Below are positions 8,152 through 18,405 of a DNA stretch of 32,608 nucleotides, one piece after another; the stretch's first letter is position 1; the number at the start of each line of letters is the position of its first letter. Below the pieces are notes generated by a model that searched no databases, was not told where the DNA came from, and saw only the letters and a program-made list of their open reading frames with translations. The stretch is from the NCBI RefSeq assembly GCF_004359215.1, contig NC_090619.1, forward strand, positions 4,288,525 through 4,321,132, given 5' to 3'. The stretch comes from Bremia lactucae (taxonomy: Eukaryota > Oomycota > Peronosporomycetes > Peronosporales > Peronosporaceae). A program made the position numbers and the translations under genes.

Positions 8152-9354
8152 ATGGTGACGACAACTTTTGACCGCGAGCTACACGTTAGCTATTTTCTTA
8201 AGAATTTGCGATCGCTGCCTACACCGTACGCGCATCAAGATTCACAGCGCGTGGTGTTAGCTTTCTTTTGTATCCATGGCCTAGTGCTGCTGAATGCGCT
8301 TGAGCGGGTAGACAAGCACCAAATTGTTGAGTGGATCTACAGTTTGCACGTGCCTCCAGACTGCCACGATGACAGCCTCAACGCGGGCGACTGCGGCTTT
8401 CGAGGTGGTACTTTCATGGGAAATTCTTTCGCTTCTCCACAGATTCAGTACCATTGTGAAAAATACGACTCGAGCAACATTGCGTCGACATACGCGGCGA
8501 TATGCATTCTCCGGACACTTGGTGACGACCTCAGTCGAATGAATAAGCTGGCGATTATCAACTCCTTAAAGTACTATCAGAACAAGGAGACGGGATGGTA
8601 AGTGGCTTGAAGAATAAAACGGCTTTGCCCAGTTTGTTGCTGACGGGTGCTGTTCAGCTTTTCGTCAACAAACTCTGGGACCGAAGAGGACATGCGCTTC
8701 GTCTACTGCGCCTGCGCCATTTCTCACATGTTAGATGACTGGTCGGGTATTGATTTAGAAGCGATGACACGCTTTATAAACTCATGTCTGGTACGGAATA
8801 TTTGAGTGGCTGGGTTCTAGAAATCGCTCTAGAGCTAATAACGTAGAATTTGTGCATAGAATTACGATGGGGGCATTGGGCTAAGTACTGGCGCTGAATC
8901 ACACGGAGGGGCTGTCTTCGTTGCTCTTGCGTCGTTAAACTTGTCAAAACGAGTATCAAAGCTCGAATGTGAGCAAGCGGAGTTGGAGAGATGGCTAGTA
9001 TTTCGACAGCAAGGAGGTTTTCAAGGTCGGTGTAACAAAAGTGCGGATTCCTGCTACGCATTCTGGAATGGAGCGGCCCTCGACCTTCTGGGCAAACATT
9101 CGTTAGTGGATATTCAAAGCTGCAAAAACTTCATCTACACGTGTCAATTTCCTTCTGGTGGACTCTGTAAATATCCCAACACTGTTCCGGACGTGATGCA
9201 TTCTTACCTCAGCCTTGCGTGGCTGAGCATCGCGGCACGTGCCAGCACTCACATGAATGACAAAGTAGACTTGCCTGATCTTGCAGATTTGAACACGAAG
9301 CTTCAAGTGCCTTTTTTTCCGAGAGTTCGAGAACAGAATAATAAAGCATCTTGA
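8152..9354 (+). CDS. PGGT1B: Protein geranylgeranyltransferase type I, beta subunit (three exons)
   Basis: Exons are 8152-8597, 8658-8790 and 8860-9354; introns of 60 and 69 bp start GTAAGT and GTACGG and end CAG and TAG. Splicing gives one open frame of 357 residues, the usual length for the family. With an alpha subunit it attaches geranylgeranyl to C-terminal CaaX cysteines, mostly of Rho/Rac-type GTPases, in the cytosol. Family motifs in order are AFFCIHGLVLLNAL, EWIYSLHVP, CGFRGGTFMG, LGDDLSRMNK, MRFVYCACAISHML, GAESHGGAVF, RQQGGFQGRCNK and GGLCKYP. The zinc ligands are Asp256, Cys258 (in SADSCYAFW) and His307 (in PDVMHSYLS), matching the human Asp/Cys/His set. ATG8146 is an equally possible start, adding two residues. 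The Inr-like element excludes 8065. No lesion is visible, so it is probably functional although hemmed in by retroelement debris on both sides. Confidence 0.9.
8598..8657 (+). other. PGGT1B intron 1
   Basis: The 60-bp intron begins GTAAGT and ends TTCAG. Removing it joins ...GGA TG to C TTT, restoring the frame into CFSSTNSGTEEDMRF, which aligns with the family. Confidence 0.85.
8791..8859 (+). other. PGGT1B intron 2
   Basis: The 69-bp phase-0 intron begins GTACGG and ends GCATAG. Removing it joins FINSCL to NYDGGIGLSTG, the conserved repeat junction of prenyltransferase beta subunits. Confidence 0.85.
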
Positions 9355-9849
9355 ATGGCGCTTCGGACCCGTCAACTCATTTTAAAAGACGCACGCAACT
9401 CGGTAAGCCACTCAATCGTCATGAATTAGTCAGCGAAGATATGTCGTACCAGAAAATACACGAGGTGTTGACCATTTAGATTGACGACGTGCCTTCAGCT
9501 AAGTTTATAGGTTTGTAATTCACATGTTTGGTGGAGCTCATTACATAAAAATTATTACACTATAAGAGGAATATTGTCCGCAAAATAAAGGTCTTTATTT
9601 GACGGTTACCAAGAATAATATACCCGCGTACTTTAACGACTCGCAACGTCAAGTCGTTAGTTTTTAGTAAATTCCCTCCGTAAGGGGATACCCTTCGGTT
9701 AGTAAACCGCTAATGTGGTACATTTCACATTATACAGTGCATGACACTTCAAACCAGCAACTTTAGTGGCCTGCATGAATCGCTAAGGCTTGACCTGAAT
9801 ACAAATTACACAGAAACGAAGCCTTTTATGAACCGAGTATTTTTTAAAG
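9355..9849. other. 3' flank of PGGT1B, no supported gene
   Basis: AT-rich sequence with an AATAAA at about 9583. A short frame (9354-9477) looks mildly protein-like but has no start and no recognised domain. I see nothing else with support. Confidence 0.4.
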
Positions 9850-10150
9850 TAGCTAGAGTAAGGTTAAAAAATTCAATAAATTGCAGTTCCCCTTTTGATC
9901 TTAAAGCGTTAAGTGCCTTCCTAAGGCATGCGCATTGATTTGTAAGGAATAGAAGCCTTTCTAAGGTATAAACTCTTGGACGCTAGTAGCCACTTAATTC
10001 TACGAGCCCCTGAATCCCTTGAACTAGGATTCATTAAGCTTTAATAACTTGTACGACTCACTAAGTTGTTAAACCCATTAGTTCTATAGAACTAAGAGAC
10101 TAAGTCTTAAAGTCTTCCTCTGACTTTAGGAGCGAGGTAGCTCCGCTACA
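9850..10150 (+). repeat. LTR family B, 3' part only, plus orientation
   Basis: It runs from TAGCTAGAGTAAGG to CTCCGCTACA and corresponds in reverse complement to the outer half of the element B LTR at 17527-17840. The first ~180 bp of the LTR are missing. It does not belong to element B, which is on the other strand. Confidence 0.75.
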
Positions 10151-10228
10151 CTTCTGCGATGCTACTGCTCCATAAAAAGTTGAGATAATAAAATTCAGAG
10201 ACTTGTGGAGGGAAGCATAGGGCATAGA

Positions 10229-10762
10229 TGTAACGGGATAAAGTTGCCCTGATGTTACACAGTCTTCGTTAAGTATACTTGGTGTAAATTAAGGGGATGG
10301 TCAATTACCTAAATGAAGTAATTTGACCCAGCTCTCGGGTGTGGTTCATATTTCTGACCAACCCTTGTTTATGTGATGCACATAGGTGCATTCACATTAG
10401 GAGGGATGACGGCTAGCGTCATCTGTTACGCGAGGTATTTAGAAAGATACGCTCGCAATTCATATTAGTGTTATCTACACAGATGACATTTTTGATTGGT
10501 AAAAATAGGTAATTACATTTAATGCGATTAAATATAAATTAGTCTGAAAACTACTTTCTACTTGTTAAGTGCGCACGAAGAGACGGATTACCGCTGCCGT
10601 GACGACACTTTATTAAAGTACTTAGTGCGTTGGGTGAGGTCGCTAAGGCACCCACCACAACGATCTCACTGCACGCAAGAGAAGCTGGTTTAACCGCTTC
10701 CTCGCTGTGCTCGGGTGTGTGTCTAAGTAGAGCGTGGCCGCATTACGAAGTGCCCGCCTACA
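10229..10762 (+). repeat. Solo LTR, family A, with 5-bp target-site duplication
   Basis: The 534-bp LTR begins TGTAACGGGATAAAG and ends CCGCCTACA. The five bases before it (10224-10228) and after it (10763-10767) are both ATAGA, a target-site duplication. This fixes both LTR ends and shows loss of an internal region by LTR-LTR recombination. It inserted beside or into the truncated 3' LTR of element B. Confidence 0.88.
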
Positions 10763-10922
10763 ATAGATTTCGGCTGCCAGATTTATATCTGGCGGCGGCC
10801 ACATTTGTTACCTACAAATGGTATTTAAGTAACTAACTATCTTAGAATAGGATAAAGGGTATTTATTTTTAAGGTAAATGTACCAAAACAACGGTTCTCC
10901 AACCGATGTGTGCCCCAATACA
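10763..10922 (-). repeat. Truncated 3' LTR of element B
   Basis: On the minus strand it begins TGTATTGGGGCACACATCGG at 10922 and matches the start of the 5' LTR (17527-18009). Only the first ~160 bp survive, because the solo LTR A abuts it at 10762/10763. Confidence 0.8.
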
Positions 10923-10935
10923 CCCTCCCCCATCA
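10923..10935 (-). promoter_or_regulatory. Polypurine tract of element B
   Basis: The minus strand reads GATGGGGGAGGG directly before the LTR's TGTATT. This is the expected plus-strand DNA priming site and confirms the 3' LTR boundary. Confidence 0.8.
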
Positions 10936-11075
10936 GACTGTTGACACCGAGTGACCTCTTTGAGGTTAAAACATAAACAGCTGACTGTTTGGTTGTGTTT
11001 TGCTTTCCTTTGTCCCATGACAATTTTTTTAAGTGTGAGTCACAGACTCTTACCACCTTCCTCGATGATGAGGGA

Positions 11076-12290
11076 ATGGCGAACTTTAAAAGTCACACTC
11101 CAATTGAGGATGAGGAACAAGAGCTTCGCTTCTACACGCCTTTTCCTCCGGATGAACGTCAGCGGGCTTCGAATCCATTCCCAGAACATGGTGCCGCTGA
11201 TGTATTAAATGCAGTGAGCAGGACACAGGACCCTGAGTCCAACATTATCACGAATCCGCTCGATGAAGAGCAAGAGCGGGTAAGCCTCATAGAGGAACAA
11301 GCTCGTCGTCGAGCTGCAGAAATAGCGAAAGCTAAAGCTCATAGAAAATTCAGATTCACTACGCTTAGTGCGGAAGAGCGTCTCAAAGAGATCGCGGGTC
11401 ACAGCTTGGCCATCTGTATCTTCGGTGCCTTGGCGAGGACGCCGGAGGAGATCGCTGCTCGCGACGCTCTTCATGAGCGATACCTTACGCAAAAGGTAGT
11501 GACGCGAAGTCAGTATCTGATGCGTTTACGTGATCAAGCCCGTGGAACTTCGGTGACCTCAATGAGGGAAATTCCGATCGTTTGTTTCCAAACAAAACAA
11601 GAAGTGAAAAAGAAGTTTCATTTGAAAACTGGGTCCATCGAGCCCACCGCCTCCGTAATATTTGGAATATCATAAAGTCTGCGGATGCGGCTGATGTTCG
11701 TTTGGAAGAAAAGCTTCGCTTCGATTTCGCCAAGCTTAAGGCCAAAGGCCAATTACGTTCGGCATTTATACCACAAAACGAAGAAAGGCCTAGCCGATAT
11801 TTCAGTGCTTCGGTTGACCGTGCAACCATGGATCGAAGCCGCACTGAGGCTATAGATCCACCTAAGCCCACTTCTAGTGGTGGGAAGGATCGTTGGACAC
11901 GAGTTGACCCTGAGCTTGGCGCTCAAGAACGTCAACGGCGTTCGGGCAATCTTGCCGGAGAGGTGCCTCTAACTTCAAAGAGTTTTCAGAAGGGGCTACC
12001 CTAGCCACTTCACCAGATACTGGTATTGGCCCTTACGGCGACATCGCTTTAAATGTGGCATTTGATACTCTAAAGCACGAGGTGCAACTTCTTCGTAAGG
12101 CCCTTGCTCGGGTTGAGAGCTCCTTTGAGGAGGTTCAAAACCGCCAATACGCTGCTGGAGCGTCAGCAACCTCGTTTAGAGGGCCAGATGGACATCCTGG
12201 TGAGGATGCAGCAATCTGCGGCACGACCGCCTGTCTTGGCGCAAGTGCCTTTAAGTCCACGTGGGAAGGGTCCCGATATGGATTAAGCAA
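11076..12290 (+). pseudogene. Antisense ORF between integrase and polypurine tract of element B
   Basis: It lies on the strand opposite to gag-pol, inside the element. The first part (ATG at 11076, MANFKSHTPIEDEEQELRF, open to 11675) is acidic, with an Arg/Glu/Ala-rich helix (EEQARRRAAEIAKAKAHRKF) and LARTPEEIAARDALHERYL. It shifts frame near 11580 into RAHRLRNIWNIIKSADAADV (to 12004), then again to FDTLKHEVQLLRKALARVES (12058-12125), and again to LEGQMDILVRMQQSA. It ends PRGKGPDMD at about 12287. The last ~150 bp overlap the minus-strand integrase tail. Composition suggests an alpha-helical, coiled-coil protein that was once intact. No known domain was recognised. Element D has an ORF in the equivalent place. 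Confidence 0.5.
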
Positions 12291-12398
12291 GCCGACGTAG
12301 AACGCTGGGTGTGTACGCAGATTGCTAGGAAGATTTGGCTTGTACGCTAGGCTCTTCTTGGCCACGACCGTAAATGGTCCAATTAAGCGCGGGCGCAA
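12135..12398 (-). pseudogene. Integrase C-terminal domain, element B
   Basis: The frame reads LIGPFTVVAKKSLAYKPNLP and then THPAFYVGLLNPYRDPS, the SH3-like C-terminal domain of Ty3/gypsy integrases. It is the counterpart of FLGPFTVVEE and HPVFYVGRLKRYVDP in element D. It ends with a stop at 12135-12137, and no chromodomain follows, unlike in element D. It is separated from the integrase core by shifts. Confidence 0.75.
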
Positions 12399-12491
12399 TT
12401 AATTCTTCAATACCGCGGAAACCAAATTAGTAGGTTGGTTTTTAGCGTTTAATAAAACTCGGCTTCCGACCACATAAAAATTAATACAGCT

Positions 12492-13711
12492 TCAGCTTTT
12501 GGCATCTGCTGGTTCTTTTTGCTTGTCTTGGCTATCATCCATCGTGTCCCTTACATGTCTTAAGACACTAAATCGCGTCGCGAGAGACTCGCTTGCTTGT
12601 TTCCGAACGGTAACAGGGCTGATATCAGCAAGCCTATCGGCTAATTCACCCCCACCAAGCCATAAGCCACGCAGTGGTATCGTTAAAAGAACGCGTGGGT
12701 GGGTGAGACCGTTGACATAGAACGGAGTGTAGCCTGTAGAGGAATGGACAGCGTAATTTAATGCAAATTCCACGAATGGAAGCATTGAGCTCCAGCGCTT
12801 TGGCGTCTGAGCACACACACTGCGTAAAATGTCTTCAATAACGAGATTGACACATTCAGTTTGACCATCGGTTTGCGGATGGTCCGCGGTGGACATGTCC
12901 AATCTGGTGCCAAGCACTCGGAAAATCGATTTCCAGAGTTTAAACGGGGGTCCCGATCAGAGACAACTGCAACTGGCAAACCATGCTGTCGAAGCACGCG
13001 ATCGATGAACTGCCTTGGTCTACCTTCACCATCAATGGTATCCGGCACAACCGCTAAGTGAGCGATTTTGCTCAATCGGTCAACAAAAACCACTATGCCA
13101 GAGTTACCGGCCGAATTTTTCGGTAGACCGAAAACAAAATTCATACAAATGGACTCCCAACACCCTACAGGTACGGACAGACTTGCCAATGGCGCACCAG
13201 CATGCGCCGAGGATTTAACCCGTTGACAGGTTTCGCATGTACGAACGTATTTGCTGACCCATTGTTTGGACCACCGATAAATCTGGCTTACAGAGCCGTA
13301 GGTCTTGTCTCTACCGAGATGACAACCAAGGACAGTATCGTGTGCCTTATAGAGGACTCGGTACTTCAAACCCTCATCATAAGGACCAACGACGCGCGGA
13401 GGATCCGCAGCGTCCGTGCGGTAAAGCAATAGATCGTTATCGATAGAAAATCGATGTAACCTTGCACGCAAACGAGCCGACAATTCAAAACCCGATTCAG
13501 CGTTTTTTAGCGCTCGTAGCAGAGCTACACACTGTTCATCCTTGGCAAAATCCGAACGGATTAATTCAGTAATAGGCGACGTTATAGTCGTTAATTGAGA
13601 GAGCTCATAATCCGGCCCTCGTGATAACGTATCGGCCAAAGCATTCTGCTTGCCAGACTTATACTTCACTTCGAAGTTGTGTTCGGCGAAAAAGGATAGC
13701 CATCGGGCCAT
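12492..13711 (-). pseudogene. RNase H end and integrase core, element B (two frames)
   Basis: It starts with the RNase H tail and tether (MARWLSFFAEHNFEVKYKSG, ADTLSRGPDYEL). Next is the integrase zinc domain (GCHLGRDKTYG ... CETCQRV) and the catalytic core with the first Asp position changed (CMNFVFGLP, where DF is expected). SDRDPRLNSGN carries the second Asp. After a shift near 12900, ADHPQTDGQTECVN carries the catalytic Glu. CMNF instead of a DF motif suggests loss of one catalytic acid in addition to the frameshift. Confidence 0.82.
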
Positions 13712-14300
13712 TCTCTGTGAGAGATAGGGCGACTAAGTCGCAGTGCGTAATGACACGTGATCTGTATATATCACAAACGGCTTAAAGCCGAGCAGATGAG
13801 CTCTGAATTTGACGAGAGCATACTTCATATTAAGTAACTTTTTGTCATGAACTGGGAAGTTCTTCTTCGCAGCTTTAAGCCGTCTACTCGACTCGACTCG
13901 AACGCAATAATACGTTCTCGCCCATCAGCATCTGTTTGCAAGAGAGCACTGCCAATGGCAAAATCCGAAGCGTTACAGACGACACTGAAAGGTTAATTTG
14001 GATTTGGCAGTACCAGAATCGGGGCATGGATAAGACTATTTTTAACTGCTTGAAAAGCATTATGTTCTGTGCTAGTCCAGCACCATTCTGTATCCTTCTT
14101 AAGGAGATTAGATAATGGCCTAGCCATATCACGTAATTTTCGCTATACTTGTGAAATAACATGCGAGACCCAACCACTTACACAAATCGTTTTGGTTTAT
14201 TCTTAGCGGTTTCCGCTCTAAGGCTTCGCTTTCCAATGAAGCACCCTAAGAAATGAATTTCTTTTGCGCCAGAAATGCATTTAGATGCATTGGCATACAT
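13712..14300 (-). pseudogene. RNase H region, element B (degenerate)
   Basis: Fragments on the minus strand (13884-14177), such as FHKYSENYVIWLGHYLISL, correspond to the RT connection/RNase H region (LHKYSKNYAEQTKPLSDLL in element D). Several shifts scramble the rest. Confidence 0.6.
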
Positions 14301-14940
14301 TTATTATTCGTGCGCATGCGCTCGAGCACTGCTCGCAAATGGTCTAAATGGTTTCCACATCCGACGGGCCCGCTCCACACGACTCTGGACAAATATGTCA
14401 TCAAAATAAGTCTGCGCATAACCTCGATTAGGGCGGAACAGTTGCGTCAGTAGACGATTAAATGTTGCCGGGGCGTTGGGAAGCCCTTGTGGTATTACTA
14501 ACCACTCCCATAGCATACCGCTTGGGGTGCTAACCGCTGTAAGGGTGATATCGCTAGCTCGTATGAGCAGTTGGTAATAACGATCGACTAAGTCAAGTGC
14601 ACCGTACATTGTACATCCCACCATATTGTTCTGAAGAACATCATTTCTAGAATTGGGGGTGGTGCTGGTATAGTGGCAGCATTTAGCTTATTATAAGCAT
14701 GTACAATAAGCCATTTACAGTTTGGCTTTTTGACACAAAATGTCGGGTCAAATGGGGAGATCTGCTTTTGCGTACCCTTCCAGCCTCGTGCTTAGCACGG
14801 AAGAAATCGTCAATGACGTCACACTGTTTCCTTGGTAAAGGCCACTGTCGTGTGAAACAGTTTTTGGTTCCCGACATTAAGTCAAATTCATGACGGACAC
14901 CTCTATCGGGGGGAAAACAGATGGTCGATTGGTACACACC
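14301..14940 (-). pseudogene. Reverse transcriptase, element B (frameshifted)
   Basis: 14937-14683 reads DRGVRHEFDLMSGT and RQWPLPRKQCDVIDDFF, the RT entry motif. 14624-14304 reads GALDLVDRYYQLLIR, TPSGMLWEWLVIPQGLPNAP, and then the catalytic box YFDDIFVQSRV. YFDD replaces the usual YVDD/YIDD and is also seen in element D. A shift at about 14680 splits the domain. Confidence 0.82.
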
Positions 14941-15470
14941 ACATCTTGAAATTCCTAAATCAAGGAATATAATGGATCCGTAGGATCTTTAAGGATCGAT
15001 GACCCACTCCGCGCACTAAGTTCACGTTTTGTGTCATCTAGGACAGCTTCGTCCAGAAGTGTTTTAGTTTAACTTAATCGTCGGTCGAATGACCACCATT
15101 TCAGATAAGTCGCCAGCTGTTAAGGCTCGGCCGCACTCATCAAAAGACTTTCGTCTAGCTCTAAAAGAGCATGTAACGAAGGATTGCCGCAAGGCTAACT
15201 TCTTTCTCGATGTTACCGGTTACACTACTACAAACGTGAGTACTTGCTCACTTGTATCACTTTGTGAGGGTATAAACGCTTCACGTCTCCCCTGACTTAG
15301 AGAAGAGACTATACGCCTCTTAGAAACCGGGACATTCACGTCCCCAAATTTTTTCGCCTGGATTGGTTCTATACCAGATATGGTGTCTAATTCGACATCC
15401 GACAGGAAGTTAGGTTATTCAACTTCCTTGTCCAGCAACCGTTTATGTGTCGTTTAACGTGCATTGGAAG

Positions 15471-15722
15471 GGTGAACCCCATATGCCTTGGCGAACCGCC
15501 AATAGTGTCACAATTGTCACTCAGTATGGTGCCACCTCGGTCGACCATACTCGGTGGACTTAGACGTGCCACTCCACGCATCTCAGGGATATTGCACCCT
15601 TGAGTTCCTGGCAAACCGCCAATAGTGTCACTACTGACACTCAGTATGGGTGCCACCTCGGCCAACCACACTCGGTGGACAAAGACGTGCCACTCCACGT
15701 ATTTCAGGGATATTACACCCTT
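15471..15722 (-). repeat. 120-bp tandem duplication in the protease-RT linker of element B
   Basis: Two adjacent copies with a 120-bp period (AACCGCCAATAGTGTCAC at about 15495 and 15615) are roughly 88-90% alike. The unit is 40 codons, so the duplication would have kept the reading frame; on the minus strand it reads RGVARLSPPSMVDRGGTI and similar. Confidence 0.75.
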
Positions 15723-16300
15723 AATGACGGTCTTAGGACGACAATGCTTTCAGCATTCAGTTAATTGCTTTAACAACGAGTGTCACTAGACGGAGTATGT
15801 GCCCTTCCAATTCCTTCTTCTGAGTCAGGCTCAGAATTAATGTTTTCAACATTGGAGTTTATTAACTCAGACATTCCAATGTCGAATAACACTAATAGAT
15901 TCAGTCAGTGATACGCGCCAATAGCGCTTTTGTTGCCTAGCAAAGGTGGGTTCATGACTCTCCAAAACTTTGCTTGAAGAATTGCGCGTGGCGCCTAAGG
16001 TCTTAGACCTCCAATCGATCCATGGCTCATGGCGTATAAGCCAGGCCATACCAAGGATGAGATCATATCTCGAATCCAATCAAGGACGAGACAGCGTTCC
16101 ACACTGCCAAAGTCTAGAAACTTCATACCTAAGTTCAACGGAATTTTAGGAACAGTGACACGAGTCTCAGTCGCTAAGCGAACAGTGATTGTATCACTTT
16201 CATGCGCTTTAAGCGCCTAAGCATATTGTTGATTTACCTCAAGGAAAGACGTCGTGCGTAATTGCAAGACGCTCCTGAGTCAATTAAAATTGACCACGGC
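15723..16300 (-). pseudogene. Retropepsin region, element B
   Basis: 16079-15867 reads MDSRYDLILGMAWLIRHEP followed by WIDWRSKTL, the C-terminal half of a Ty3/gypsy aspartic protease (usually YDLILGMPWL). The DSGA half, around 16200-16300, is decayed. Confidence 0.72.
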
Positions 16301-16399
16301 TTATCAAAGCCCTTTACAGTCGCTTGAGCGAGTAACAAGCCAGGCTTGTACTCACAGCCGTGCCGTTACGCCCCGAGCTAATTGGGGCTAGGTCTTGTT

Positions 16400-17450
16400 T
16401 ACTCTTACCTCTTAGAGGTTTAACAGAGCCTAGTTCTTCCCCAGAAGGGCGCCCCGCACCTTCTGGGTATCGAACCTTTCCGCACCGTACCAGATTTTTG
16501 GTATAGGTCGGAATTGGTGCTCTTTCGAGCTTTACGCGTATTTCGTAGGGGGCAGGCCGGACGTAAATGTTTTGTGCTTCCGCACATATAACATTTACGC
16601 ATGTTCTTATGCTGTTCCACAGCTTGAAAAGCCTCTTCTCCTTCCTCAACGAGGCTTAGATCCATGGGTTCCGGTCTATTAGACGGCACCCATGTGCTCG
16701 AACAGCTTTTTTGGCGTGCTAACACGAGCAGACTTAAAGTCGAATTCAGCGCGTAGCGCTATGGCAACTACCTCTTCGAAAGTAGCAGGATGAGATCGGA
16801 ATAATTCCGTCCGGGCAACGCCCTAATTTAGACCCCCCATAATGATTGTTACGACAATTGCTTCTTGCACCGGGTCTTGATGTATAGATGCAATGAGAAT
16901 TCTGAACTCCTGGACATAAACCCTAGAGGTCGTTTACCCTGTCGAGTCGCTATCAGTCGTGCGAAAATCCTGATCATGCGATGCAACATGCTGGTCATTT
17001 GCTGTTTCAGCGAATCTCATGAGGAAACAAGCGTCATTTGTGGACGTGCTGCACGATAGTGCCCACCCACTCCATGGCTCTACCTCCAAGTTTGGAAACG
17101 GCCATAGCCACCTTTTGCCGTTCTGTTAAGAACAAAGGCGGAATCAATGGACATTTCCATCTGCTTAATCCAAAAAGGGAGATTTTATCCCTCTTTTCCC
17201 TCAAACGTCTTTACATTGACAGCTTAAGGGTGAGCCTTTGGATCTGAATCAGCTACAGTGATGTACCAGGTTGGCATAGGTGCCGCAAGGTGATCTTATA
17301 CCTGGCCGATCAGGGAGGATTCATACCGCATGAAGGCTTCAAGCCTTGCACGCAGGACCTCTGGCCCCTGGGACATAATGAACTCTACATGTTCAAGCCC
17401 ACACAAAGTTTTGAGCTTGTCATAAGCTACGCGTTGCGCTTCTGAAAGCT
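16400..17450 (-). pseudogene. gag with zinc knuckle, element B
   Basis: Minus-strand frames give SFWIKQMEMSIDSAF (about 17190-17140), VQEFRILIASIHQDP (about 16930-16885) and VARTELFRSHPATFEEVVA (about 16830-16770), typical of oomycete gypsy gag. 16725-16420 follows with the cysteine-histidine box CYMCGSTKHLRPAC (CX2CX4HX4C intact). Stops and shifts break it into pieces. Confidence 0.75.
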
Positions 17451-17511
17451 CTGGAAACTTTTCTATTTCAGTGAAGGCTTAGCCTTATGAAGACTCAGTC
17501 GTAGATTGACT

Positions 17512-17525
17512 ACGCGTGTTACCAG
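17512..17525 (-). promoter_or_regulatory. Primer-binding site of element B
   Basis: On the minus strand TGGTAACACGCG begins two bases after the LTR end (GCTACA, CC, TGG...). TGG is the expected complement of a tRNA CCA end. The tRNA is not identified. Confidence 0.5.
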
Positions 17526-17526
17526 G

Positions 17527-18009
17527 TGTAGCGGAGCTACGTCGCTCCTAGAGTCAGAGGAGAACTTTTAGACTCAGAGAGTCTCTTAGTTCTATAGAAC
17601 TAATGGGTTTAACAATTCAGGGACTCGTAGAAATCCTTAAAGCTTAATGAAACCTATTTCAAGGGATTCACGGGTTCGTAGAATCAAGTGACAACTAGTA
17701 TCCAAGAGTATATACCTTAAAAAGGCTTCTATATCTTACAGATCAATGCGCAATCCTTAGGAAGGCACTTAACACTTTAAGATCAAAAGGGAACTGCACT
17801 TTATCTAATAATTTAATCAAACCTTACCCTAGCTAATTAAAAAAAAGATTTCGGCTGCCATATTTACATCTGGCGGCGATCACATTTGTTACCAATGATA
17901 AATGGGCTTTAAGTAATTCACTATTTTAGAAAGGATAAAAGGGTATTTTACACATAAGGTAAATGTACCACAACAACGGTTCTCCAACCGATGTGTGTCC
18001 CATTATACT
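17527..18009 (-). repeat. 5' LTR of element B (LTR family B)
   Basis: The 483-bp LTR reads on the minus strand from about AGTATAATGGGACACACATC to AGCTCCGCTACA. Partial copies lie at 7406-7707, 9850-10150 and 10763-10922. Confidence 0.82.
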
Positions 18010-18239
18010 GCAGCGTTCTCAGAAAGGAAAAAGCTTATCATCTTTCCAAACGATTTTTGCTTTGAAGGATTGTAAAGGCAGTATGCTTGATTGCACCACT
18101 AGTTCTTCAATACATTTGCTTAGCCGAAGTTCACAGCACTGATCGATATTGGCACTATGCTGAACAAGTCAGCAATCTATCAGTTACTCTCGGCAATTGA
18201 GCGCAACCATCAGATTAATGCAGCCTGTGGACAAATCGC
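18010..18239. other. Unassigned sequence between element B and an LTR C fragment
   Basis: No open frame, repeat or motif with support was found. Confidence 0.3.
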
Positions 18240-18405
18240 GGTAACGGGGAACCCTTTGCTAGTACTGTTAACAGCACTAGCCAACCTACACTGATAACAG
18301 TGAAGGTGGGGCGGCTCGATTACTTCACGTACACAACGTGCAGAGGAAGATTACAGGCAGCTAAGTAGTCTTAGCGACTAGAGGTTAATTCTAAGGCCTT
18401 GGATT
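18240..18405 (+). repeat. LTR family C, 5' end fragment
   Basis: GTAACGGGGAACC, then TGTTAACAGCACTAGCC and GGTGGGGCGGCTCGATTACT, corresponds to the start of the LTR at ~29480-30070 (TTAACCTTACACTTACAACA, GGTGAGGTACCTCGAAACTT). Similarity stops near 18400, where Mutator-like terminal sequence begins. Confidence 0.6.

Larger units (their letters stand above)
10763..18009 (-). mobile_element. Element B: near full-length degenerate Ty3/gypsy retrotransposon
   Basis: Minus-strand order from 18009 down is 5' LTR, primer-binding site, gag with zinc knuckle, protease, RT, RNase H, integrase, integrase C-terminal domain, an opposite-strand ORF, polypurine tract and 3' LTR. This is the Ty3/gypsy order (RT-RH before integrase). 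Every module contains stops or frameshifts, so it is inactive. It differs from elements A and D in its LTR but is close in gag and pol. Confidence 0.88.

Noticed and set aside
9354..9477. Protein-like frame just after the PGGT1B stop, in a different frame
   Set aside because: No start codon, splice signal or known domain; family members end where this gene ends.
12861..13432. Plus-strand ORFs over the element B integrase
   Set aside because: Shadows of the minus-strand integrase; unlike the 11076-12290 ORF they cover a recognised domain.
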